DNA of 20,641 nucleotides from Flavobacterium sp. Lineage in GTDB: Bacteria; Bacteroidota; Bacteroidia; Flavobacteriales; Flavobacteriaceae. The notes under the pieces were generated by a model. It made no database searches, was not told the origin of the DNA, and saw only the letters and a program-made list of their open reading frames with translations. The DNA lies in NCBI GenBank assembly GCA_030151565.1, contig JASLDM010000069.1, forward strand, positions 1 to 20,641, written 5' to 3'. Below, one piece after another: positions 7,823-15,553 of the stretch (positions are counted from its first letter, which is position 1; every line of letters begins with the position of its first letter). A program made the translations under genes and the position numbers.

Positions 7823-8992
7823 TTAGAATTGTTTATTCTGTTTAATAGCACTTTTCTGCATCATTAAAAATAAAAAAGCTAATAGTGCTCCTGATAATGC
7901 CATACCTGCCCCAACCCATTGTGGTGAGTTGCTCGCAAAACCATACGCTATTGGAAGTCCTCCTAAAAAGGCTCCGAGTGCATTGCCAACATTAAAACTT
8001 GCTTGTCCTGCAGATGCAGCAAGCATTTCTGATCCTTTAGCATTCCGAATAAGCATCATTTGTAACGAAGGACCGATGGTAAAAGCTATTAATCCTGTTA
8101 CAAAAGACATGATGTAAGCCATCGATGGGATGTGGACAGTGAAATAAACAATAATTAAGCTTATTGACATTCCTGTGAAAGAGATTATTACCGCTTTGGT
8201 TGGAGAAAATGTATCTGCAATTTTGCCTCCAAGTAAATTTCCTAGAACCATTCCTAAACCGACTAAAGTCATTATGATTGGTATTTCTGGTTTCGATAAT
8301 TGTGCAATTTGAAGCATCATTGGAGAGATATAACTGATCCAAGCAAATAACCCCCCAGTTCCAATTGAGATCATTATCACGAGAAGCCAAGCTTTTTTTG
8401 TTTTAAAAAAAGCGAGTTGTTTTTTCATGTCATTATCTGTTTGTGCAGGTATATTTGGGATCCAGAAATAGAGCGCTGCAAAGGTGATTATACCTAAGAT
8501 ACAGATAATCCCATATGCAATTCGCCAAGAGTAATGTTGGCCGATATAAGTACTAATAGGTACGCCTATTAAATTAGCGACAGTTAAGCCTGTAAACATG
8601 ATTGCTATTGCTTGTGCTTCTTTACCTGTTTTAGCTAATTGACTAGCAACAACAGAGCCTACTCCAAAAAAGGCACCGTGTGGAAGGCCAGATAAAAAGC
8701 GTGTTAATAGCAGTGTATTGTATTCAGGTGCAAGTACAAACAGCGCGTGAAAAGTTGTAAATAATAGCATTAAAGCCATTAACACTTTTTTAGGTGGATA
8801 TTTTGTGGATAGCATTACCAATATTGGAGCACCAATTACTACACCTAAGGCATAAGTAGATATAAAATGTCCTCCTTGTGGAATTGTGATTTGTAGGTCT
8901 TTTGAAAAATCTGTAAGAAGGCCCATCATTGAAAATTCAGTCATTCCAATAGCGAGTCCTCCTATAGCTAAAGCGAGTAGGCTTTTATTCAT
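7823..8992 (-). CDS. AraJ-like MFS efflux transporter (DHA1 type)
   Basis: A 389-residue, very hydrophobic inner-membrane protein with about 12 predicted transmembrane segments. The N-terminal half resembles E. coli AraJ as I recall it: a GMTEFSMMG-like segment at 16-24, a YALGVVIGAP segment in the second helix, and a GLPHGAFFGVG segment in the fourth. This places it in the drug:H+ antiporter/sugar-efflux branch of the major facilitator superfamily. The substrate is unknown. It begins 24 nt after the Old Yellow Enzyme gene on the same strand with no terminator between, so the two are likely an operon. A functional link in electrophile or xenobiotic handling is only an inference from that pairing. 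Confidence 0.88.
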   Translation of the reverse strand: MNKSLLALAIGGLAIGMTEFSMMGLLTDFSKDLQITIPQGGHFISTYALGVVIGAPILVMLSTKYPPKKVLMALMLLFTTFHALFVLAPEYNTLLLTRFLSGLPHGAFFGVGSVVASQLAKTGKEAQAIAIMFTGLTVANLIGVPISTYIGQHYSWRIAYGIICILGIITFAALYFWIPNIPAQTDNDMKKQLAFFKTKKAWLLVIMISIGTGGLFAWISYISPMMLQIAQLSKPEIPIIMTLVGLGMVLGNLLGGKIADTFSPTKAVIISFTGMSISLIIVYFTVHIPSMAYIMSFVTGLIAFTIGPSLQMMLIRNAKGSEMLAASAGQASFNVGNALGAFLGGLPIAYGFASNSPQWVGAGMALSGALLAFLFLMMQKSAIKQNKQF

Positions 8993-9016
8993 TTTGTGTA
9001 TTTAGATTATTGTAAT

Positions 9017-10087
9017 TTACTTGGATTCTTTTGCGCGTTCATATTGTTTTGGCCAAGGTAAAGGCTCTTTTAAATCATCTGCTGCTTTTCTTACAAATTG
9101 TGGATTACGTAAAAATTCTCTACCTATAAAAATTAAGTCAGCTTCTTTGTTTTTTAAGATTTCTTCTGCTTGGATTGCTGAGGTGATTAATCCAACTGTA
9201 CCAGTAACTAGGTTTGTGTGTTTTTTAATTGCAGACGCAAAAGGAACTTGATAATTTAGTCCGGTATCAATCATTTGGTGTGATACAGCACCTCCTGTGG
9301 AAATATCGACAACCTCTACTTTCAGCTCTTTTAAAATTCTTGCTAAGGCAATAGACTCTTCTAAGTTCCATCCTCCTTCTGCCCAATCTGTAGCAGAGAT
9401 ACGTACCCAAAGCGATTGTGTTGAGAGTTCTTTTTGTATGGCTTTGATTATTTCAATTAAAAAGCGAATCCTATTCTCAAAAGAACCACCATATATATCC
9501 TTTCGATTATTTATTAAGGGAGAGAAGAATTGATGAATTAGGTATCCGTGTGCAGCGTGAATTTCAATGATCTCATAACCTGCTAATACGGCTCTACGTG
9601 CAGCGTGCTGAAAAGCAGTAACTAGTTTTGCAATTTCGTCAATTTGTAATGCTCTTGGAGGAACTTCATTTTCTTGAAAAGGAAGATTTGAGGGGCCTAC
9701 TGTTTGCCATCCATTTTCATCTTCAGGACAAATTTGTCTTCTTCCGAGCCATGGTATTTCTGTACTTGCCTTACGTCCAGCGTGAGCCAATTGTAATCCT
9801 GGTAAGCTTCCTTGGCTTTTTATGAATGTCGTGATTTGTTTTAGTTTTTCTATATGTGTATCATCCCAAATTCCTAAATCACCATAGCTAATTCTACCTT
9901 CAGGCGTAACGGCTGTAGCCTCTTGGATTATTGCTGCTGCTTTTCCAATTGCGTATTGCCCCAGGTGGACAAGGTGCCAGTCTGTTGCAAAACCATTTGC
10001 TGCAGAATATTGACACATTGGAGAAACAATTATTCTATTCGATAAAGTGTGGTTTTTAAGTTGAAGTGGTTGAAATAGATTGGTCAT
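9017..10087 (-). CDS. Old Yellow Enzyme family NAD(P)H:flavin oxidoreductase (YqjM/NamA-like)
   Basis: FMN-dependent cytoplasmic reductase; relatives reduce the C=C bond of alpha,beta-unsaturated aldehydes, ketones and related electrophiles. The 356-residue product has hallmarks of the thermophilic-like YqjM class: Cys25 and Tyr27 in SPMCQYS (22-28), HAGRK (102-106), and the substrate-binding pair His177/His180 in IHAAHGYL. This is followed by FFSPLINNRKDIYGGS, the usual OYE segment, and the phosphate-binding GRE near the C-terminus. The natural substrate is unknown. It is the first gene of a unit with the AraJ-like exporter. A TAnnTTTG box lies 28 nt upstream of the ATG. Confidence 0.93.
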   Translation of the reverse strand: MTNLFQPLQLKNHTLSNRIIVSPMCQYSAANGFATDWHLVHLGQYAIGKAAAIIQEATAVTPEGRISYGDLGIWDDTHIEKLKQITTFIKSQGSLPGLQLAHAGRKASTEIPWLGRRQICPEDENGWQTVGPSNLPFQENEVPPRALQIDEIAKLVTAFQHAARRAVLAGYEIIEIHAAHGYLIHQFFSPLINNRKDIYGGSFENRIRFLIEIIKAIQKELSTQSLWVRISATDWAEGGWNLEESIALARILKELKVEVVDISTGGAVSHQMIDTGLNYQVPFASAIKKHTNLVTGTVGLITSAIQAEEILKNKEADLIFIGREFLRNPQFVRKAADDLKEPLPWPKQYERAKESK

Positions 10088-10114
10088 AATTTTGTTGGAG
10101 TTTTATTCAGCTTA

Positions 10115-10122
10115 CAAAAATA
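10115..10122 (-). promoter_or_regulatory. Candidate -7 box for the oxidoreductase-exporter unit
   Basis: Minus-strand TATTTTTG matches TAnnTTTG and lies 28 nt before the oxidoreductase start. The rest of the 229-nt spacer (10088-10316) holds the pyk terminator and otherwise nothing I can name. No -33 TTG is evident. Confidence 0.45.
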
Positions 10123-10258
10123 TCAAAATCAATGCAGGTTAGACTTATTTAGGTATGTTTTGTGAAATACTTGTGAAGCTGGAATTTGTTTAGAAAGTAG
10201 AGGCTTATGCTTTTTAATTTAATTGTCGATAATAGGATAGTGGTTTGTTAAAAAAGGT

Positions 10259-10296
10259 AAAAGCCGACTTAAAAATAGTTTTTAGAGTCGGCTTTT
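10259..10296 (-). terminator. Intrinsic terminator after pyk
   Basis: AAAAGCCGACT (10259-10269) pairs with AGTCGGCTTTT (10286-10296). The stem continues with TAAAAA/TTTTTA around a 3-nt loop, with a single bulged G at 10285. On the minus strand it is followed by TTTTACCTTTTTT. It lies 21 nt past the pyk stop and separates pyk from the oxidoreductase unit. Confidence 0.88.
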
Positions 10297-10316
10297 GAGT
10301 TTTTTAAAACGGTGCT

Positions 10317-11750
10317 TTATTTTACTTCAGAAATACGTAGGGTGTTTACCATTCCTCGATCTATTATAGGCATTGCTGCAAGATTGATGAGCATATCTCC
10401 TGAATTTGCAAATCCTTTCTCTTTTGCTAAATTGTTGATGTCTTCAATTGTCTCGTCAGTACTTACAAATTTATCGTAATAAAAAGCAGTAACTCCCCAA
10501 AGTAAGCTTAGTTGAGTTAAGATGCGTTTGTTGGAGGTAAACACTAAGATATTAGAGTTCGGTCTCCAAGACGATATTTGAAATGCAGTGTAACCACTAT
10601 TTGTCAACGTACAAATTGCTTTAGCTTCGATGTCGTTTGCCATAGTAGCTGCATGAAAACAGATTGACTTTGTGATGTAACGAACTGTTTTTATTTGTGG
10701 AGCATTTTGTGGAACTTTGATAAGAGGAGAGTTTTCAACACTTTTCAATATTTGACTCATTTTTTCAATTACCTGTACTGGATAGTTACCCACTGAAGTT
10801 TCTCCAGAAAGCATTACAGCATCTGCTCCATCCATTACTGAGTTCGCAACGTCGTTAACTTCTGCGCGTGTTGGAGTGAGACTTGTAATCATTGTTTCCA
10901 TCATCTGAGTAGCAATAATTACAGGTATTCTAGCCGTTTTCGCGGTTCTAACCAATTGCTTTTGAATTAGGGGAACTTCTTGTGCAGGGATTTCTACACC
11001 CAAATCACCGCGTGCAACCATTAAACCATCGCAATACGCAATAATTTTATTAATGTTTTTGACAGCTTCTGGTTTTTCAATTTTTGCAATAATTGGAATT
11101 TTATGCTCAGAGTGTTGATTGATTAAATTTCTTAGATCTTCCAAGTCTTCTTGAGTTCTTACAAATGACAATGCCATCCAATCTACTTGATTTTTAATAG
11201 CAAAAATAGCATCTTGTATGTCTTTTTCTGTTAAGGCAGGAAGAGAAACTTTTGTCATTGGTAGGTTTACTCCTTTTTTTGATTTTAGAGGACCTCCTTG
11301 GATAACTTTAGCAATTACCTCATCTATTTTATTTGTTTCTACAACTTCAAAGATCAGCTTTCCGTCATCTAATAAAATAGTTTCCCCAGGATTTACATCT
11401 GTAGGGAATTTTTTATAGTTCATGTAAACGCGTGAAGCTGTACCTTTAAATTCTTCTTTGGTAGAGAAAGTGATTAAATCTCCTTGGTTTACTACTACGT
11501 CTTCACTCATAACTCCTACTCGAAGTTTAGGACCCTGAAGGTCGCCTAGGATTGAAGATGTGTAGCCAAATTCGTTGTTTAAATCTCTGATTATTTTGAT
11601 TTTCTCCTCAACATCTGAATAGTCTGCGTGAGAAAAATTGATCCTGAAAACATTTACACCAGCTTTAATCATGTCGTGAATTACCTCACGAGTACTAGAA
11701 GCGGGGCCTAATGTGGCTACGATCTTTGTTTTCTTTTGTGTTAACATCAT
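10317..11750 (-). CDS. pyk: Pyruvate kinase
   Basis: Catalyses the last glycolytic step, phosphoenolpyruvate plus ADP to pyruvate plus ATP. The 477-residue length is normal. Catalytic elements are visible: Arg36 and Asn38 in VFRINFSHA, the catalytic Lys223 and metal-binding Glu225 in AKIEKPEA, and Asp249 in ARGDLGVEIP. The B domain is about residues 75-170 and the C-terminal regulatory domain about 350-477. Two consecutive Met codons (11748-11750 and 11745-11747) make the exact start uncertain by one residue. It begins 1 nt after the stop of the IPExxxVDY-type gene, so the pair is probably translationally coupled. Confidence 0.97.
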   Translation of the reverse strand: MMLTQKKTKIVATLGPASSTREVIHDMIKAGVNVFRINFSHADYSDVEEKIKIIRDLNNEFGYTSSILGDLQGPKLRVGVMSEDVVVNQGDLITFSTKEEFKGTASRVYMNYKKFPTDVNPGETILLDDGKLIFEVVETNKIDEVIAKVIQGGPLKSKKGVNLPMTKVSLPALTEKDIQDAIFAIKNQVDWMALSFVRTQEDLEDLRNLINQHSEHKIPIIAKIEKPEAVKNINKIIAYCDGLMVARGDLGVEIPAQEVPLIQKQLVRTAKTARIPVIIATQMMETMITSLTPTRAEVNDVANSVMDGADAVMLSGETSVGNYPVQVIEKMSQILKSVENSPLIKVPQNAPQIKTVRYITKSICFHAATMANDIEAKAICTLTNSGYTAFQISSWRPNSNILVFTSNKRILTQLSLLWGVTAFYYDKFVSTDETIEDINNLAKEKGFANSGDMLINLAAMPIIDRGMVNTLRISEVK

Positions 11751-11751
11751 T

Positions 11752-12237
11752 TTAGAAAATTAGATTGTTTTTTGATTTTATTTTGTTTTGACCCAATTCG
11801 TATGCTGTCGTTATAAACTTTAATGAGTTGAGTTTTTCAATAATAAAGCTAATATCGAAAGAGTCGTCAGCTTCTTCAATTTTTAGAAGATAGTCGGTGG
11901 TTTTCTGTTCTGGTAATAGATAGATTGAACTACAAAAAGTCGTGTCGGTCTCGTTAAAAAGCGGAGAATTTTCTTTTGTTGTAGAAGAAAAAAATGTTTT
12001 GTTTGGAATTAAATTCCATTTAACATCATTTTCCAAATCTGAATAAATGTAATGGCTGAAATGTGCTTCGCTTATGCCTGTTTTTATTTCTATATCTTCA
12101 GAACTTATTTCAAGACGTACATTAAAAAGTTTATTAATGAAATAAACGATTCGGTAATCTTCAAGTGCCGAATGAATGGCAATTAGTTTGTAATCTTGGT
12201 CGTAAAATTCGTCAATATTGACTTTGTGAATTGCCAT
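11752..12237 (-). CDS. IPExxxVDY family protein, function unknown
   Basis: A 161-residue soluble protein of a Bacteroidota family known only by its signature near the middle-to-C-terminal part. Here the signature is the variant LPEQKTTDYLLKI, with Leu for Ile and Thr for Val, so recognition rests on the motif plus position and length. The N-terminus reads MAIHKVNIDEF, as in relatives I recall. An in-frame TTG at 12258 would add seven residues, but that TTG is the end of a TATATTTG promoter box, so the ATG at 12237 is preferred. Its stop lies 1 nt before pyk, as a promoter-proximal partner of a glycolytic gene; no role follows from that alone. Confidence 0.82.
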   Translation of the reverse strand: MAIHKVNIDEFYDQDYKLIAIHSALEDYRIVYFINKLFNVRLEISSEDIEIKTGISEAHFSHYIYSDLENDVKWNLIPNKTFFSSTTKENSPLFNETDTTFCSSIYLLPEQKTTDYLLKIEEADDSFDISFIIEKLNSLKFITTAYELGQNKIKSKNNLIF

Positions 12238-12255
12238 AAATTGTATACTAAGATG

Positions 12256-12263
12256 CAAATATA
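12256..12263 (-). promoter_or_regulatory. Candidate -7 promoter box for the IPExxxVDY-pyk unit
   Basis: Minus-strand TATATTTG is an exact TAnnTTTG match 18 nt upstream of the ATG at 12237, giving a very short leader. It lies in the 95-nt spacer after rnc, so pyk may be transcribed independently of acpP-fabF-rnc. No clear -33 TTG. Confidence 0.6.
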
Positions 12264-12332
12264 CGATAATTCTTGACCTAATAATAGGAATTAGGGATGA
12301 TGTAAGATTAAATTATTATTAAAATAACTAGC

Positions 12333-13082
12333 TTAACTGTTTGAAAAGCAGATCTTTTCTTGAAGTGCAAAATAAGCTCTTTGTGCTGCTTTTTCTTCTG
12401 CTTTTTTCTTAGAGGTGGCTCTTGCTCTCGAAATTATTTTTTGATCTATATAGAGTTTAACACCGAAATACTTTGTGTGTTCGGCGGTTTCTTCTTCAAA
12501 AGATTCGAATTTAAAAGTATGCTTGTCTTTCTGACACCATTCGATTAGTAAGCTTTTATAACTTGTGATTTTTGTTTCTAGCTTTTGAATGTCAATTTCT
12601 TTAGTCAAAACTTTATTGTGAATAAAAGATTCGCAAGCGGGATAACCTCTGTCTAAATAAATTGCACCGATTAATGCTTCAAGTAGATTTCCGTGAATGT
12701 TTTCTCCAAATTGTTGGTTTCCCATTTTACTGTCAATCCAGTAAATCAAATTTAGGCTTTTGCCTAAAGCATTTAGATTTGCTCTGTTAACGATTTTAGA
12801 GCGCATTTTGGTAAGGTAGCCTTCATCGCCTGTTGGAACTTCTAGATAGAGTTGTGAAGCAATGACGGCGCCAAGCATCGCGTCTCCTAAAAACTCTAGA
12901 CGCTCATAATTAACGGGGTTTCCTTGATGATCCGTTTTATTCATCGAACGATGAGTAAAAGCTAATTCGTAATATTGAATGTTTACGGGTTTAATTCCCG
13001 TGATTTGGTATATTTCTTTAAAAAAATTCCCGTTAACATTAGTGGAACGGGAATTTTTAAATATTTTCTTTAAGAACTTCAT
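12333..13082 (-). CDS. rnc: Ribonuclease III
   Basis: Double-strand-specific endoribonuclease that processes rRNA precursors and structured mRNAs. The 249-residue protein has the RNase III domain (about 20-160) with signature YERLEFLGDAMLG (59-71, carrying Glu60, Glu63 and Asp67). A C-terminal double-stranded-RNA-binding domain follows (about 172-243), ending in a Lys/Ala-rich helix SKKKAEEKAAQRA. The second catalytic motif reads GNLLEALIGAIYLD, with Glu135 intact, but Asn132 stands where the metal-binding Asp (D114 in E. coli, D107 in Aquifex) is expected. It starts 15 nt after fabF, part of the widely conserved acpP-fabF-rnc order. No terminator is seen between rnc and the next gene. Confidence 0.96.
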   Translation of the reverse strand: MKFLKKIFKNSRSTNVNGNFFKEIYQITGIKPVNIQYYELAFTHRSMNKTDHQGNPVNYERLEFLGDAMLGAVIASQLYLEVPTGDEGYLTKMRSKIVNRANLNALGKSLNLIYWIDSKMGNQQFGENIHGNLLEALIGAIYLDRGYPACESFIHNKVLTKEIDIQKLETKITSYKSLLIEWCQKDKHTFKFESFEEETAEHTKYFGVKLYIDQKIISRARATSKKKAEEKAAQRAYFALQEKICFSNS

Positions 13083-13097
13083 TTTGAAGATGCTTAA

Positions 13098-14351
13098 TTA
13101 TAGATCTACTTTTTTAACAAGTACACAAGCATTGTGTCCACCGAAACCAAAAGTGTTACTCATGGCTACTTTTACATCTCTTTTTTGAGCTTTATTAAAA
13201 GTAAAATTCAGTTTACCATCAATTTGTTCGTCATCTGTAAAATGGTTGATTGTTGGAGGAACAATTCCGTGCTCAATCGAAAGAATTGAAGCAATTGCTT
13301 CAATAGCTCCTGCAGCACCTAATAAATGTCCTGTCATCGATTTTGTCGAGTTTAGGTTTAAGTTGTATGCGTGATCTCCGAATACTTGTTGGATTGCTTT
13401 TGCTTCAGCAATATCACCTAGTGGTGTAGATGTTCCGTGTAAGTTTACGCAGTCTACATCAGTTGGTTGTAATCCAGCGTCTCTTAAACAATTTAGCATT
13501 ACATTTTTTGCACCTAAACCTTCTGGATGTGGTGCTGTAATGTGATGTGCATCTGCCGACATACCGCCGCCGCCAATTTCGCAATAAATTTTTGCGCCAC
13601 GTGCAATGGCATGTTCGTATTCTTCTAAGATTAATGCTCCTGAACCTTCACCCAAAACAAAACCTTCACGATCTTTGTCCATAGGACGAGATGCTGTTTG
13701 TGGGTCGTCATTTCTTGTGGATAGTGCGTGCATAGCATTAAAACCTCCAATTCCTGCAATCGTAATCGCAGCTTCAGAACCTCCTGCTAAGATTACATCA
13801 GCTTGTCCTAAACGAATATAGTTAAAGGCGTCAATAATGGCATTGGTAGAAGAAGCACAAGCAGAAACTGTTGTAAAGTTAGGACCTCTGAATCCGTACT
13901 TCATTGAGATGTGCCCGCCTGCAATATCTGCAATCATTTTTGGAATGAAGAAAGGGTTGAATCTAGGAGTCCCATTTCCATTAGCGAAGTTCATAACTTC
14001 ATTTTGGAAAGTGTCTAAACCTCCAATTCCTGAACCCCAAATTACTCCAGCTCTATCTAAATCTAAAGTACTTAGGTCTAGTCCCGAATTTTGAACTGCC
14101 TCTTCAGCAGTAACCATTGCATATTGTGCGTAATGGTCCATTTTACGGGCTTCTTTACGTTCTATAAAATCTTCGACATTAAAGTTTTTCAATTCACAAG
14201 CAAATTGTGTTTTGAAATTCGTAGCGTCAAAATATGTTATGGGCCCAGCTCCGCTAACTCCATTAATAAGGTTATTCCAGAATTCTTGAATATTGTTTCC
14301 AATCGGGGTAAGGGCGCCTAAACCTGTTACTACAACTCGCTTTAATTTCAT
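13098..14351 (-). CDS. fabF: Beta-ketoacyl-ACP synthase II
   Basis: Condenses malonyl-ACP with acyl-ACP in type II fatty acid elongation. The 417-residue length is typical. The condensing-enzyme triad is complete: nucleophile Cys165 in VSACASSTNA, His305 in LHGTSTPLGD, and His342 in TKSMTGHLLGAAG, with Lys337 in the same segment. The N-terminus MKLKRVVVTGLGALTPIG is standard. The C-terminal NTFGFGGHNA is also standard. It follows acpP after a 203-nt spacer rich in hairpins and precedes rnc by 15 nt. I find no TAnnTTTG box between acpP and fabF, so expression probably depends on readthrough from the acpP promoter. Confidence 0.98.
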   Translation of the reverse strand: MKLKRVVVTGLGALTPIGNNIQEFWNNLINGVSGAGPITYFDATNFKTQFACELKNFNVEDFIERKEARKMDHYAQYAMVTAEEAVQNSGLDLSTLDLDRAGVIWGSGIGGLDTFQNEVMNFANGNGTPRFNPFFIPKMIADIAGGHISMKYGFRGPNFTTVSACASSTNAIIDAFNYIRLGQADVILAGGSEAAITIAGIGGFNAMHALSTRNDDPQTASRPMDKDREGFVLGEGSGALILEEYEHAIARGAKIYCEIGGGGMSADAHHITAPHPEGLGAKNVMLNCLRDAGLQPTDVDCVNLHGTSTPLGDIAEAKAIQQVFGDHAYNLNLNSTKSMTGHLLGAAGAIEAIASILSIEHGIVPPTINHFTDDEQIDGKLNFTFNKAQKRDVKVAMSNTFGFGGHNACVLVKKVDL

Positions 14352-14382
14352 AAAAATAGGTTTATAGTTTGTTTGTTATTTT

Positions 14383-14430
14383 AAAAAAAAATCCCAACTT
14401 TCACTTTTATGTCAAAAAGGAAACATTGGG
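14383..14430 (-). terminator. Terminator-like hairpin just upstream of fabF (possible attenuator)
   Basis: Read on the minus strand, CCCAA (14430-14426) pairs with TTGGG (14397-14393). Inside it TTTC, C and TTTT pair with AAAA, G and GAAA around a 6-nt loop, giving 14 paired positions with one bulge and one small internal loop. A T9 run follows directly. The run ends 31 nt before the fabF ATG, so the structure should stop or reduce transcription entering fabF. Confidence 0.72.
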
Positions 14431-14453
14431 TAGTTTGTTTGATGTTTATTTTT

Positions 14454-14469
14454 AGATTGTTGCCAATCT
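14454..14469 (-). other. Small GCAA-tetraloop hairpin in the acpP-fabF spacer
   Basis: On the minus strand AGATTG and CAATCT form a perfect 6-bp stem closed by GCAA, a GNRA-type tetraloop. Its left arm contains ATTGG, which could instead pair with CCAAT in the left arm of the downstream terminator hairpin. Confidence 0.55.
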
Positions 14470-14487
14470 GTCCTTTTCCGTTCTTTA

Positions 14488-14504
14488 AAAATCAGTCTGA
14501 TTTT
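14488..14504. repeat. 17-nt palindrome in the acpP-fabF spacer
   Basis: AAAATCAG-T-CTGATTTT is a perfect palindrome about a central T. As RNA it could form a 7-bp hairpin with a 3-nt loop; as DNA it could be a dimeric repressor site. No evidence decides between these. Confidence 0.5.
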
Positions 14505-14557
14505 AAAAAATAATAACGCCCACGTGTAGGTTAAAACACGTGGGTGTAGTGTTATTA
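14505..14557 (-). terminator. Intrinsic terminator after acpP
   Basis: CCCACGTGT (14519-14527) pairs with ACACGTGGG (14536-14544) over an 8-nt loop. TAATAAC/GTTATTA (14511-14517 with 14551-14557) can add an outer stem that includes the acpP stop codon. On the minus strand TTATTATTTTTT follows the core stem. It fits partial or full termination right after acpP. Confidence 0.78.
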
Positions 14558-14791
14558 TTTCTTAGCTTCTTCGATGTAAGAGATAGCTTGACCAACTGTA
14601 GCGATGTTTTCTGCTTGATCATCTGGAATTTGAATATCAAATTCTTTTTCGAACTCCATGATAAGCTCAACAGTGTCTAGTGAATCAGCTCCTAAATCAT
14701 TAGTGAAGCTTGCTTCTGCTACAACTTCGTTCTCGTCAACTCCTAATTTGTCAACGATAATCGCTTTAACTCTTGATGCAATGTCTGACAT
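14555..14791 (-). CDS. acpP: Acyl carrier protein
   Basis: A small acidic cytoplasmic protein that carries growing fatty acyl chains on a phosphopantetheine arm. The 78-residue product has the attachment serine Ser37 in the GADSLDTVEL motif and the usual four-helix acidic sequence. An in-frame TTG at 14824 would add 11 residues, but it is the tail of a TATTTTTG promoter box, and MSDIASRV at 14791 matches the family's normal N-terminus, so the ATG at 14791 is used. It is the first gene of acpP-fabF-rnc. Its stop lies in a terminator hairpin, which would favour acpP mRNA over fabF. Confidence 0.98.
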   Translation of the reverse strand: MSDIASRVKAIIVDKLGVDENEVVAEASFTNDLGADSLDTVELIMEFEKEFDIQIPDDQAENIATVGQAISYIEEAKK

Positions 14792-14821
14792 AATCTTTAA
14801 TTTTAAATTTAATTTCGTAGG

Positions 14822-14829
14822 CAAAAATA
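14822..14829 (-). promoter_or_regulatory. Candidate -7 promoter box for acpP
   Basis: Minus-strand TATTTTTG matches TAnnTTTG and lies 30 nt upstream of the acpP ATG. It sits in the 195-nt divergent spacer (14792-14986) shared with purN. No good -33 TTG is seen, and I find no confident purN promoter on the other strand. Confidence 0.5.
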
Positions 14830-14986
14830 AAAAACTTTATTTTAAATCCTGATTTTACATGTTAATTGTCGTTGCGAAATTATAAAAATAATTAATACTT
14901 CTACCTATTTTTCTGTTTATTGTCAGTTATTATTCTTTTTTTTGTAGTTGAATAGTAGAATACTAACGTCTTTTAGTGTAAAATAA

Positions 14987-15553
14987 ATGAAAAATATCGC
15001 TTTATTTGCTTCTGGATCAGGGTCTAATGTCGAAAATATAATAAATTATTTCGATACACAAGCCGTGAAACATAATTATTTGCTTTTGGTTAATAATACC
15101 AATGCTAAGGTAATAGAAAAAGCCGAAAAAAGGAATGTTCCTGTTGTAATTTTTGATAGAAAAATGCTAAATGAAGGTTTGGTGGCAAAAAAACTTGAAG
15201 AGTTTGCGCCTGATTTAATCGTGTTAGCGGGTTTTTTATGGAAGTTTCCAGAAGATTTGGTTGCAATGTATCCAAATAAGGTTATAAATATTCACCCTGC
15301 ATTATTGCCAAAATACGGAGGAAAAGGTATGTATGGTCATTTTGTTCACGAAGCTGTCGTCGCAAACAGAGAAGTGGAATCAGGGATAAGTATTCATTAT
15401 GTAAATCAAAATTACGACGAAGGTGCTGTTATTTTTCAGGCGAGTACACCAGTTTCGCCATCGATGAATGCAGAAGATGTTGGTAAGGCTGTTTTGGCTT
15501 TGGAACATCGTTATTTTCCTATAGTAATCGAAAAAATATTGAAAGAGAGTTAA
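14987..15553 (+). CDS. purN: Phosphoribosylglycinamide formyltransferase (GART)
   Basis: Transfers the formyl group from 10-formyl-tetrahydrofolate to GAR, the third step of purine synthesis. The 188-residue product has the N-terminal phosphate loop FASGSGSN (7-14). The catalytic set is Asn101 and His103 in NIHPALLPKYGGKGMYG and Asp144 in YDEGAVIFQ, all intact. Length is normal. Its TAA overlaps the next gene's ATG by one base (TAATG), a strong sign of translational coupling with rnhA. It diverges from acpP. Confidence 0.97.
   Translation: MKNIALFASGSGSNVENIINYFDTQAVKHNYLLLVNNTNAKVIEKAEKRNVPVVIFDRKMLNEGLVAKKLEEFAPDLIVLAGFLWKFPEDLVAMYPNKVINIHPALLPKYGGKGMYGHFVHEAVVANREVESGISIHYVNQNYDEGAVIFQASTPVSPSMNAEDVGKAVLALEHRYFPIVIEKILKES

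Noticed and set aside
8037..8390. A 117-codon minus-strand open frame inside the exporter gene in another frame
   Set aside because: It overlaps the MFS gene, lacks hydrophobic segments or motifs, and looks like a frame shadow.
12277..12295. Palindrome CCTAAT-N7-ATTAGG upstream of the IPExxxVDY-type gene as an operator
   Set aside because: Arms are 6 bp with an asymmetric AT-rich spacer; too weak to call without comparison.
14861..14986. purN promoter
   Set aside because: Only near matches such as TATTTTTC are present, with poor spacing, so no site is called although a promoter must exist.
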